This document shows positions 7,175 to 13,825 of a stretch of 14,147 nt of DNA, piece by piece; position 1 is the stretch's first letter, and every line of letters begins with the position of its first letter. This DNA comes from JAMLIN01 sp041676645. Lineage in GTDB: Bacteria; Pseudomonadota; Gammaproteobacteria; Burkholderiales; Burkholderiaceae_E. A model generated the notes under the pieces. The model was given only the letters and a program-made list of their open reading frames with translations, searched no databases and had not been told where the DNA came from. The DNA is taken from positions 1 through 14,147 of the forward strand of contig JBAYRO010000085.1 in NCBI GenBank assembly GCA_041676645.1, given 5' to 3'. The translations under genes and the position numbers were made by a program.

Positions 7175-7594
7175 TCAGCCGATCTTCAGGCGCTTCGCAC
7201 CCGCGGCGACCTTCTTGGGCAGGACCAGGTTGAGGATCCCGTTCTCGTAGGCAGCGCTGGCGCGCTCCTCGTCGATCTCGCTGGCCAGCGCGAAGCTGCG
7301 TGACACCGAACCGCGATAGCGTTCGCTGCGCAGCACCCGCTCGCCCTCGCGGGTTTCCTTCTCCTTGCTCACCTCGGCCGAGATCGCGACGCGATTGCCG
7401 TCGATCTGGACCTGGATGTCCTCCTTCGCGACACCGGGGACTTCGGCCGAAACCTTGTATTCGGCATCCGTCTCGCTGACGTCGATGCGGATCTCGAGGG
7501 GCTTGCCGTTCTCCGGCCCGGCGGGCGCCATCATGCCGCGGAACAGCTCCGGGAAGACATCGGCGAAAGGATCGTAAAGCGATAGTCGAGGCAT
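7175..7594 (-). CDS. Hsp20/alpha-crystallin small heat-shock protein
   Basis: 139-aa small heat-shock protein, an ATP-independent cytoplasmic holdase that keeps unfolding proteins soluble. The short N-terminal arm (MPRLSLYDPFADVFPELFRG, 1-20) precedes the alpha-crystallin domain at about residues 32-130. Hallmarks are AEVPGVAKEDIQVQID near 50-65, REGERVLRSERYRGSVSRSF, and the ENGILNLVLPKK core motif near the end. The tail ends KRLKIG, with LKI close to the I/V-x-I oligomerisation motif. The ATG at 7594 is supported by AAGGAG on the minus strand (plus 7602-7607), 7 nt upstream. A sigma-32-type promoter lies upstream at 7649-7676. It is divergent from the Mct-like gene and convergent with the HDOD gene, and has no evident functional link to either. 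Confidence 0.96.
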   Translation of the reverse strand: MPRLSLYDPFADVFPELFRGMMAPAGPENGKPLEIRIDVSETDAEYKVSAEVPGVAKEDIQVQIDGNRVAISAEVSKEKETREGERVLRSERYRGSVSRSFALASEIDEERASAAYENGILNLVLPKKVAAGAKRLKIG

Positions 7595-7648
7595 GGAAAT
7601 TCTCCTTGCATGTCTGTCTTCGCAAGCGACTGCTTGCCGTTGCCCAGA

Positions 7649-7676
7649 AGATCGGGACGTCACTGCCGGTTTCAAG
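7649..7676 (-). promoter_or_regulatory. Sigma-32 (heat-shock) promoter of hsp20
   Basis: Read on the minus strand, CTTGAAA (plus 7670-7676) is a perfect sigma-32 -35 element. After a 13-nt spacer comes CCCGATCT (plus 7649-7656), matching the CCCCATnT -10 consensus at all but one position. Transcription would start near 7642, giving a leader of about 48 nt. The gene downstream is a small heat-shock protein, exactly the class expected. Confidence 0.8.
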
Positions 7677-7710
7677 TCCCGGCAAGCGGGATGCCGACGC
7701 CGCCGGGAAT

Positions 7711-7738
7711 TTGTCGGACAATGGCCTTGTCGGATAAT
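7711..7738 (+). promoter_or_regulatory. Promoter of the Mct operon with two TTGTCGGAYAAT boxes (candidate operators)
   Basis: TTGTCGGACAAT (7711-7722) and TTGTCGGATAAT (7727-7738) are direct repeats with a 16-nt period. The first contains a perfect 11-bp palindrome, TTGTC-G-GACAA; the second is the same with one mismatch. They coincide with a plausible sigma-70 promoter: -35 TTGTCG at 7711-7716 (4 of 6) and -10 GATAAT at 7733-7738 (5 of 6), with a 16-nt spacer. Transcription would begin near 7745, about 45 nt before the ATG at 7790. Palindromes of the TTGTnnnACAA type are common operators of FCD-subfamily GntR repressors (established knowledge). A repressor covering both core elements is inferred, and no regulator gene lies in the window. 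Confidence 0.55.
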
Positions 7739-7789
7739 TTCCCTGTCCCGGCGATCCGCATCGCCTCCCGGCACCGCAACAGGACTCCT

Positions 7790-9016
7790 ATGTATTCACT
7801 TCTCAAGGGCATGCGCGTCATCGAGGGCGCCTCCTTCGTCGCCGCGCCTTCCTGCGCCCTGCATCTCGCGCAGATGGGGGCCGAGGTCATCCGTTTCGAT
7901 CCCATCGGCGGCGGTCCCGACTTCAACCGTTGGCCGCGCGTGCCCGACGGCGGCCCCAGCCTCTACTGGGAGGGCCTGCAGAAGGGCAAGAAATCCATCG
8001 CGATCGATCTCGGCAGCCCCGAGGGACGCGAGCTCGTCGCCGCCCTGGTGACGGCGCCCGGCGAGGGCGGTGGCCTGTTCGTCACCAACTTCCCGCGCGG
8101 CGGCTTCCTTGCCCACGACAAGCTGGCCGCGCGCCGCCCCGACCTCATCACGGTCCGGGTGCAGGGCTGGGCCGACGGCACCACCGGGCTCGACTACACG
8201 ATCAACGCAGTCGCCGGCTATCCCTACAACACCGGCCCCGAAGACCACGCCGGCCCGATGAACCACGTCCTGCCGGCCTGGGACATCGCCACCGGGGCAC
8301 TGTGCGCCTTCCACCTGCTGGCCGCCGAGCGCCATCGTCGCGCCACCGGCGAGGGTCAGGAGATTGCGCTGCCGCTGTCCTCGGTGGCCTTCTCCACGCT
8401 CGGCATGCTGGGCCAGATCGCCGAGGTCGCGACCACCGGCGAGGATCGCCCACGCATCGGCAACAGCGTGTTCGGCGCCTTCGGTCGCGACTTCGGCTGC
8501 GCCACCGGCGAGCGGGTCATGATCGTCGCGATCACGCCCAAGCAATGGCGCGGCCTGCTCGCCGCCCTCGACATCGCTGGCCCCATCGGCGAGGTCGAGG
8601 CCCGGCTCGGGGTGAGCTTCGCGCGCGACGAAGGCCTGCGCTTCGAGCATCGGGCAGCGCTCGACCCGATCGTCGAGGCCGCCACCAGCCGCCTGCCCTA
8701 CGCCGAGCTCAAGGCCGCTTTCGATGCCCATGATGTCTGCTGGGGCCCGTACAAGGACCTCTCCGAATCGCTGCGCACCGAGCCCGAGCTCTCCGAGGCC
8801 AACCCGATGATGCGGACGGTGCGCCATCCCAGCGGCCACGCCTACCTCACGCCCGGCAGCCCCGCAATCTACTCGGCATCGCCGCGGGGCGACGTCGGCG
8901 CCGCGCCCAGGCTCGGCCAGCACACCGCCGAAGTCCTCGCCAGCGTGCTGGGCATGGCCGACCACGAGATCGGCGCCCTGCTCGAGCGTGGCGTCGTCGC
9001 GACCGCAAAGGATTGA
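7790..9016 (+). CDS. mct: 2-Methylfumaryl-CoA isomerase-like class III CoA-transferase (mesaconyl-CoA C1-C4 transferase)
   Basis: 408-aa class III CoA-transferase resembling Mct of the 3-hydroxypropionate bicycle, which moves CoA within mesaconate from the C1 to the C4 carboxyl group without an external acceptor. Recalled Mct-type features are the start LLKGMRVIEGASFVAAP (4-20), AEVIRFDPIGGGPDFNRWPR (31-50), LYWEGLQKGKKSIAIDL (58-74), LFVTNFPRGGFL (96-107), and MNHVLPAWDIATG (157-169), where D165 is the predicted nucleophile, then VFGAFGRDF. The ATG at 7790 has AGGA at 7781-7784, 5 nt upstream. The next gene, an Mcd-like dehydrogenase, starts 2 nt after this stop and would make its substrate. 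It differs from the other CoA-transferase at 2467-3651 in all these segments. The assignment rests on remembered family sequence and should be confirmed by alignment. Confidence 0.82.
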   Translation: MYSLLKGMRVIEGASFVAAPSCALHLAQMGAEVIRFDPIGGGPDFNRWPRVPDGGPSLYWEGLQKGKKSIAIDLGSPEGRELVAALVTAPGEGGGLFVTNFPRGGFLAHDKLAARRPDLITVRVQGWADGTTGLDYTINAVAGYPYNTGPEDHAGPMNHVLPAWDIATGALCAFHLLAAERHRRATGEGQEIALPLSSVAFSTLGMLGQIAEVATTGEDRPRIGNSVFGAFGRDFGCATGERVMIVAITPKQWRGLLAALDIAGPIGEVEARLGVSFARDEGLRFEHRAALDPIVEAATSRLPYAELKAAFDAHDVCWGPYKDLSESLRTEPELSEANPMMRTVRHPSGHAYLTPGSPAIYSASPRGDVGAAPRLGQHTAEVLASVLGMADHEIGALLERGVVATAKD

Positions 9017-9018
9017 GC

Positions 9019-10707
9019 ATGGATACACAGACGCAGACCACCGGCGCGACCGGCGACGACTCCCGCGATGCCCAGCGCGCCACCCTGGCGGCCGCGGTGA
9101 CTGCCGCCAGGACCTACCTCGAGGCGGCCCGCACCGCGGTGCTCGGCATCGTCGGCGAGGGCGGCAAGGTGCGCGGTGCGCGCATCGACGCCAACCAGCG
9201 TGCCGTCCACGGCCTTGCCTGGACGGCCACCTACGTGCAGGCGATCACCGAGCTGGCCGGCTGGTACGACCGGCTTGCCGCCCGCGGCCGGCTCGGCGAG
9301 ATCGAGCGGCACATCGCCCTGATCGGCGTCGGCGAATATCTCTCGCAGATCGTCGGCGGCATCCCCATGAGCCAGCTCGAGTTCGCCCGACCCGCCGATC
9401 TCGGCGCCGAGGCCGCGCTCGCGCAGCTGCTGCGCGACCCGGACGTGCAGCGCCTGGTGGCCCACGGCAACACGCCCGCACGCCGCGCCTCGCTCGCCGC
9501 CCTGATCCGCGACGGCCACCTGCCCGACGAATCGCTCGACGACGACGCCCTCGACATGGTGCGCGACACCTTCCGCCGCTTCGCCCGCGAGAAGGTGCGA
9601 CCCCATGCCCACCGCTGGCACCTCGAGAACCGGCTGATCCCGGATGAGGTCGTCGCCGGCATGGCCGACCTGGGCACCTTCGGCGTCACCATCGACGAGC
9701 AGTGGGGCGGGCTGGGCATGGGCAAGCTCGCCATGTGCATCGTCTCCGAGGAGCTCTCCCGAGGCTTCCTCGCGGTCGGCTCGCTCGGCACCCGCTCCGA
9801 GATCGCCGGCGAGCTGATCGCGGGCTCGGGCACCGATGCGCAGAAGCAGCGCTGGCTGCCCGGCATCGCCAGCGGCGAGATCCTGCCCTGCGCCGTCTTC
9901 ACCGAACCCGACACCGGCTCGGATCTGGCGAGCCTGCGCACCCGCGCCAGCGCCCGCCCCGGCGGCGGCTGGCGCATCGACGGCGCCAAGACCTGGTCGA
10001 CACACGGTGGGCGCAGCGACATGATGACGCTGCTCGCGCGCACCGATCCGGAAACGACCAGCCATGACGGCCTGTCGATGTTCCTCGCGCCCAAGCCGCG
10101 CGGCACCGAGACCGATCCCTTTCCCGCCCCCGGCATGAGCGGCGGCGAGATCGAGGTGCTCGGCTATCGCGGCATGAAGGAGTACGAGATCGGCTTCGAC
10201 GGTTTCGAGATTCCCGCCGACAGCCTGCTCGGCGATGATCCCGGCCACGGCTTCCGCCAGCTGATGCGCACCTTCGAGAGCGCCCGCATCCAGACCGCGG
10301 CGCGCGCGCTCGGCGTCGCCTGGGATGGCTTCGACCTCGGCCTGCGCTACGCGCTCGATCGCCGCCAGTTCGGCCGGCCGCTGGCCGCCTTTCCGCGCGT
10401 GGCCGACAAGTTCGCGATGATGCTCGTCGAGACGGTCATCGCGCGCGAGCTCACCTATTTCGCGGCCCGGCGCAAGGACACCGGCGAGCGCTGCGACCTC
10501 GAAGCGGGCATGGCCAAGCTGCTTGGCGCGCGCGTCGCCTGGGCCAATGCCGACGGCGCCCTGCAGATCCACGGTGGCAACGGCTATGCGCTGGAATACG
10601 AGATCAGCCGTGTCCTGTGCGATGCCCGCATCCTCAACATCTTCGAGGGCGCCGGCGAGATCCAGGCGCAGGTGATCGGCCGGCGCCTGCTCGAGGCGAA
10701 AGGCTGA
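9019..10707 (+). CDS. mcd: (2S)-Methylsuccinyl-CoA dehydrogenase-like acyl-CoA dehydrogenase
   Basis: 562-aa flavoprotein with an extra N-terminal domain of about 170 residues before the acyl-CoA dehydrogenase core; ordinary members have about 380-400 residues. This layout, the segment VGEYLSQIVGGIPMSQLEF (104-122) with ARPADLG (123-129), and the C-terminal ILNIFEGAGEIQAQVI (538-553) are characteristic of Mcd, which oxidises (2S)-methylsuccinyl-CoA to mesaconyl-C1-CoA in the ethylmalonyl-CoA pathway. The core shows FTEPDTGSDLASLRT at 294-308, RRQFGRP at 448-454, and catalytic E543 in the classical FEG position. The ATG at 9019 has AAGG at 9007-9010; a TTG two codons earlier is less likely. 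It starts 2 nt after the mct stop. No ethylmalonyl-CoA mutase, Ccr or Mch genes are nearby, so use in a catabolic branch is plausible. A close paralogue acting on another 2-alkylsuccinyl-CoA is the alternative. Confidence 0.85.
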   Translation: MDTQTQTTGATGDDSRDAQRATLAAAVTAARTYLEAARTAVLGIVGEGGKVRGARIDANQRAVHGLAWTATYVQAITELAGWYDRLAARGRLGEIERHIALIGVGEYLSQIVGGIPMSQLEFARPADLGAEAALAQLLRDPDVQRLVAHGNTPARRASLAALIRDGHLPDESLDDDALDMVRDTFRRFAREKVRPHAHRWHLENRLIPDEVVAGMADLGTFGVTIDEQWGGLGMGKLAMCIVSEELSRGFLAVGSLGTRSEIAGELIAGSGTDAQKQRWLPGIASGEILPCAVFTEPDTGSDLASLRTRASARPGGGWRIDGAKTWSTHGGRSDMMTLLARTDPETTSHDGLSMFLAPKPRGTETDPFPAPGMSGGEIEVLGYRGMKEYEIGFDGFEIPADSLLGDDPGHGFRQLMRTFESARIQTAARALGVAWDGFDLGLRYALDRRQFGRPLAAFPRVADKFAMMLVETVIARELTYFAARRKDTGERCDLEAGMAKLLGARVAWANADGALQIHGGNGYALEYEISRVLCDARILNIFEGAGEIQAQVIGRRLLEAKG

Positions 10708-10736
10708 GGCGTTCTACCGCCCCCCCCTTTGCCGAC

Positions 10737-12467
10737 ATGCACCAACCACGTACCGAGCCACGCCAGTCGCTCTACCACGATTACCAGGTCCACGACTTCG
10801 TGCGGCCCGCCGAGATGGACGGCGCCGGCGTGGTCCATCCGGTCGCGATCGTCGGCGCCGGGCCGGTGGGGCTGGTCACCGCGCTCGCGCTGGCGCGGCT
10901 CGGGGTGCGTTCCGTGCTGCTCGAAGCCGAGGCCCAGGTCTCCGAAGGCAGCCGCGCCATCGTGCTCACCCGTCGTTCGATGGAAATTCTCCAGTCGGTC
11001 GGCGCGGTTGCGCCCTTCGTCGCCACCGGCCTGCCGTGGAAATCGGGCCGCTCCTTCTTCCGGGGCCACGAGGTGTACCGGATGGAGATGCCGCACGACG
11101 ACGACGACCGATTCTGGCCGGGCACCAACACACAGCAGCAGCTGATCGAGCAATACCTCGTCGACGCCGCCGAAGCGAGCGGCAGGGTCGAGATCCGCTG
11201 GCAGACCGCCTGCACCGGCCTGGCGCAGGACGAGTCCGGCGTGACCCTCGCGCTCGACACCCCGGCGGGCGAATACCAGCTTCGCGCCCGTCGCGTGGTG
11301 GCGGCCGACGGCGGTCGGTCGACCGTGCGCCGCTGCCTCGGCCTGCGCTTCGAGGGCGAGAACTATCCGGGCCACTTCGTGATCGCCGACATCCGCGCCG
11401 ATCTCGGACTGCCCACCGAAAGGCTGTGCTTCTTCGATCCCGACTGGAACCCGGGCAACAACGTGCTGGTGCATCGCGAGCCGGACGGCATCTGGCGCAT
11501 CGACTTCCGTCTGCCCGATGATGAAACCCCGGCGGCGGCGCTCGAGCCCGAAACCCTGGCCGCGCGAATCGGCCGCGTGCTGGAGATGGTGGGCCGGCCG
11601 GTGCAGTGGCAGCTCGACTGGGCCACCGTCTATACCGCCAACACGCTGACCCTGCCCGACTACCGCGCCGGGCGGGTGCTGTTCGCCGGCGATGCCGCTC
11701 ACCTGCTGCCGATCTTCGGTGTGCGCGGCGCCAACACCGGTTTCCAGGATGCCGGCAACCTCGGCTGGAAGCTCGCGATGGTCGAGCTGGGCCTGGCGCC
11801 AGAGGCGCTGCTCGACACCTATTCGCATGAACGGGTCGCCGCGGCGCGCGAGATCTGCGCTGAAGGCGGACGCAGCACCCGCTTCATGAGCCCGCCTTCG
11901 CCCGGCTTCCGCCTGCTGCGCGACGCCACCCTGTCGCTCGTGCTCTCGCAGGACTGGCCCAGGCCGCTGCTGCACTGGCGCACCTCGCGCCCGCACGACT
12001 ACTCCGACAGTCCGCTCAACACCGCGCCGACCGGACTCGATGGCACTGCTCCCGCCCCGGGCATGCCGGTGCCCGACGCCCGGCTCGGCGAGGACGATTT
12101 CCTGCTCGGCCACCTGCCCGACGGCTTCGTGCTGATCGGCTTCGCCGACGATGCCGGCACGCTTGCCGCACTCGAGCGCAGCGCGGCGCAGGCGCCGACC
12201 CACGGCGCGCCGCTTTCGTGCCTGTGGGTGGTCGACGCGGGGCTCGCCGGCGCGGACCGCGTCGTCGACAGCCTCGGACGGGCCCCCGCCCGCTACCGGG
12301 CGCGCAACGGCGACTGCTGGCTCGCCCGTCCCGACCAGCACCTGTGCGCCGGCTGGCACCAGCCCGATGGGACCGCGATCGGCGCCGCGATCGCCCGTGC
12401 CCTGGGCCACGATGCCGCCGCCGGCATCGGTGCCGAAGCGAACGTCATCCTGGAGAGCGACCGATGA
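10737..12467 (+). CDS. FAD-dependent aromatic-ring hydroxylase (PheA/TfdB/MhpA-type monooxygenase)
   Basis: 576-aa class A flavoprotein monooxygenase; such enzymes hydroxylate phenolic or similar rings with NAD(P)H and O2. The dinucleotide-binding motif VAIVGAGPVGLVTALALARL spans 36-55 with E63 as the expected ribose ligand. The DG motif RRVVAADGGRSTVRR is at 185-199 and the GD motif FAGDAAHLLPIFGVRGANTG at 316-335. Residues from about 400 onward form the C-terminal thioredoxin-like domain common in PheA/MhpA-type enzymes. The ATG at 10737 is 29 nt after mcd and lacks a clear Shine-Dalgarno; a run of eight C residues lies just upstream. Its stop overlaps the next ATG (ATGA). Located after mct-mcd, it may prepare or open a ring whose products feed this pathway, but the substrate is not evident. 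Family confident, reaction inferred. Confidence 0.9.
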   Translation: MHQPRTEPRQSLYHDYQVHDFVRPAEMDGAGVVHPVAIVGAGPVGLVTALALARLGVRSVLLEAEAQVSEGSRAIVLTRRSMEILQSVGAVAPFVATGLPWKSGRSFFRGHEVYRMEMPHDDDDRFWPGTNTQQQLIEQYLVDAAEASGRVEIRWQTACTGLAQDESGVTLALDTPAGEYQLRARRVVAADGGRSTVRRCLGLRFEGENYPGHFVIADIRADLGLPTERLCFFDPDWNPGNNVLVHREPDGIWRIDFRLPDDETPAAALEPETLAARIGRVLEMVGRPVQWQLDWATVYTANTLTLPDYRAGRVLFAGDAAHLLPIFGVRGANTGFQDAGNLGWKLAMVELGLAPEALLDTYSHERVAAAREICAEGGRSTRFMSPPSPGFRLLRDATLSLVLSQDWPRPLLHWRTSRPHDYSDSPLNTAPTGLDGTAPAPGMPVPDARLGEDDFLLGHLPDGFVLIGFADDAGTLAALERSAAQAPTHGAPLSCLWVVDAGLAGADRVVDSLGRAPARYRARNGDCWLARPDQHLCAGWHQPDGTAIGAAIARALGHDAAAGIGAEANVILESDR

Positions 12468-12676
12468 AGACCGAGCCGCTCGATACCGCCGGCATCGAGG
12501 ATGCCTACGACCGCATCGCCGAAGCCATCGATACCGCCGGCGCGCATCGCGAACTCTTCCTCGTGAAGCTCGCGCTCACCCTGGCCTGGCGCAGCGGCGA
12601 TCCGCAGATGCTGCGCGAGGCCATCGCAATCGCGCTGCTCGACCTCGACGCCGAAGCGGCGGACCGCAGCCGCTGA
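12464..12676 (+). CDS. DUF2783-like small protein
   Basis: 70-aa acidic, mostly helical protein resembling DUF2783 proteins, short proteins of unknown function often encoded directly after FAD-dependent monooxygenases. The sequence runs AYDRIAEAIDTAGAHRELFL in the first half and then KLALTLAWRSGDPQMLREAI, matching the family pattern of two or three helices ending in a D-x-x-x-L-R-E-A segment. The ATG at 12464 overlaps the monooxygenase stop as ATGA, and GGAG at 12452-12455 is 8 nt upstream, so translation is probably coupled. A role as a partner or stabiliser of the monooxygenase is an inference from position alone. The palindrome at 12680 follows 3 nt after its stop. The Pfam assignment is from memory. 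Confidence 0.75.
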   Translation: MKTEPLDTAGIEDAYDRIAEAIDTAGAHRELFLVKLALTLAWRSGDPQMLREAIAIALLDLDAEAADRSR

Positions 12677-12679
12677 AAA

Positions 12680-12736
12680 GAGAAATGGGGTCAGACACGA
12701 TTACGGTTTCCGTAATCGTGTCTGACCCCATTTCTC
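12680..12736. repeat. Palindromic repeat, copy 2 (27-bp arms, 3-nt loop); probable bidirectional terminator
   Basis: Perfect inverted repeat with arms 12680-12706 and 12710-12736 around TTT. It shares AAATGGGGTCAGACAC, then one mismatch (G for C), then ATTA, with copy 1 at 7090-7147. The innermost bases differ from copy 1, but both arms changed together so pairing is retained. It sits between the converging DUF2783 and nitroreductase genes, 3 and 15 nt from their stops. Unlike copy 1 it lacks a long U-run (TTTCTC), so termination may be weaker. Confidence 0.9.
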
Positions 12737-12751
12737 GTGTCTCGTTCCCGA

Positions 12752-13342
12752 TCAGAGGATCCGGCAGGCGTCCTCAAAGTCGAGCCGCGGATTGCGCGGC
12801 ATCGTCGCGGCCGGATCGGCGTGGCCGAGGTTGATCAGGAAGTTGGAGCGCCAGCGCCCGTCGGGGAAGAACTCGGCATCGACCTTCGCATTGTCGAAGC
12901 CCGACATCGGGCCGCAATCGAGGCCCATGGCGCGGGCGGCGAGAATGAAGTAGGCGCCCTGCAGGGTGCCGTTGCGAATCGCGGTCGATTCCCGGGCCGC
13001 GCGCCTGGCCTCGCCCTCGAACCAGCCGAACGCGCTCTGGTCGTGCGGGAACACGCGCGGCAGGAACTCATGGAAGCGCATGTCGTGGGCGACGATCACC
13101 GTCACCGGCGCGCCCATGGTCTTGTCCCGGTTGCCCGGTGACAGTGCCGGCTCGAGCCGCTGCTTCGCCGCGGCCGAACGCAGGAAGACGAAGCGCCCCG
13201 GCTGGCCGTTGGCCGAGGTCGGCGCCATCCGCATCAGCTCGAAGATGCTGCGCAACGCCTCGTCGGCGACCGGCTGGCCGGTGAAGGCATTGGCGGTGCG
13301 GGCCTCCCGGAACAGGAGATCGATTGCGGCGGTATCGAGCAT
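12752..13342 (-). CDS. RutE-like nitroreductase family protein (malonic semialdehyde reductase type)
   Basis: 196-aa FMN-dependent nitroreductase-family protein, the same length as E. coli RutE, which reduces malonic semialdehyde to 3-hydroxypropionate during uracil breakdown. RutE-like features are LFREARTANAF near the start (10-20), APTSANGQPGRFVFLRS, the segment ALSPGNRDKTMGAPVTVIVA, MGLDCGPMSGFDNAKVD in the second half, and the ending PRNPRLDFEDACRIL. The chosen ATG at 13342 matches RutE length; no strong Shine-Dalgarno is seen. No other rut genes are visible, so a role in pyrimidine use is unsupported here, and reduction of another aldehyde, enone or quinone is possible. It follows the NTF2-like gene after 28 nt and is probably in the same transcript. 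Family confident, substrate uncertain. Confidence 0.9.
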   Translation of the reverse strand: MLDTAAIDLLFREARTANAFTGQPVADEALRSIFELMRMAPTSANGQPGRFVFLRSAAAKQRLEPALSPGNRDKTMGAPVTVIVAHDMRFHEFLPRVFPHDQSAFGWFEGEARRAARESTAIRNGTLQGAYFILAARAMGLDCGPMSGFDNAKVDAEFFPDGRWRSNFLINLGHADPAATMPRNPRLDFEDACRIL

Positions 13343-13370
13343 GGCGTGGCGAAACGATGAGGGATCGGCC

Positions 13371-13754
13371 TTACTGCGGCAGCGGCGTGCTCTGCCAGGA
13401 CACCATCCGCCAGCTGCCCTTCTCCAGGGCCCAGGCCTGCAGGTAGCGACTGCGGAAATGCTTGCGGCCCTTTTCGCGCACGATGACGTCGATCTCGACA
13501 TCGCCATTGACCAGCACGACATCACCGAAGCGCCGACAGTCGCGCGCGATCGGAATGAGCTGCTGGTAGTCGTAGAAGCCCTCGCCGACCCGCTGCAGGT
13601 AGAGCGCCCGGTCCTCGTCGGTTCCGCTGCTGTGCACATAGCGCAGGCTGCTGCCCATGAGCGGCTCGAGCCGCGAGAGATCGCCCGCCAGCGTGGCGGC
13701 GATGCGCGCCTCGTCGAGTGCGAGGATCTGGTCGAAGAGTTCGGTTTCCATCAT
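13371..13754 (-). CDS. NTF2-like (DUF4440/SnoaL-type) protein
   Basis: 127-aa protein with the cone-fold pattern of NTF2/DUF4440 proteins: an N-terminal helix pair (LFDQILALDEARIAATLAGD), then LRYVHSSGTDEDRALYLQRV, followed by alternating beta strands (VVLVNGDVEIDVIVREKG; SRYLQAWALEKGSWRMVSWQ). The HSSG-x-x-x-x-x-x-x-Y pattern is typical of the small bacterial DUF4440 group. Such proteins can be ligand-binding or enzymatic (isomerase/cyclase-like), but no catalytic set can be assigned. Two consecutive ATG codons lie at the start; GGAAAG on the minus strand (plus 13763-13768) is 8 nt before the first. It lies between a PcaJ-like gene (71 nt upstream) and the nitroreductase (28 nt downstream), probably in one operon. 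Function unknown. Confidence 0.87.
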   Translation of the reverse strand: MMETELFDQILALDEARIAATLAGDLSRLEPLMGSSLRYVHSSGTDEDRALYLQRVGEGFYDYQQLIPIARDCRRFGDVVLVNGDVEIDVIVREKGRKHFRSRYLQAWALEKGSWRMVSWQSTPLPQ

Positions 13755-13825
13755 GTGCGTTGCTTTCCGGGGCGGGTTGGATGCCCCGGAGAATACCCGA
13801 TGCGCCGCATCCGGTCGGCCGGCGT

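Noticed and set aside
9019..10707. Benzylsuccinyl-CoA dehydrogenase (BbsG-like) as identity of the 562-aa dehydrogenase
   Set aside because: BbsG-type enzymes are about 400 aa and lack the long N-terminal domain with the GIPMSQ segment seen here; Mcd fits better.
8869..12410. Two long minus-strand open frames opposite mcd and the FAD monooxygenase
   Set aside because: Both are antisense shadows of unambiguous enzymes with conserved catalytic motifs on the plus strand.
7090..12736. The two palindromes as CRISPR repeats or as ends of one mobile element
   Set aside because: There are only two copies, over 5 kb apart, each internally palindromic and flanking ordinary operons. There is no spacer array, no transposase between them, and no target-site duplication was seen.
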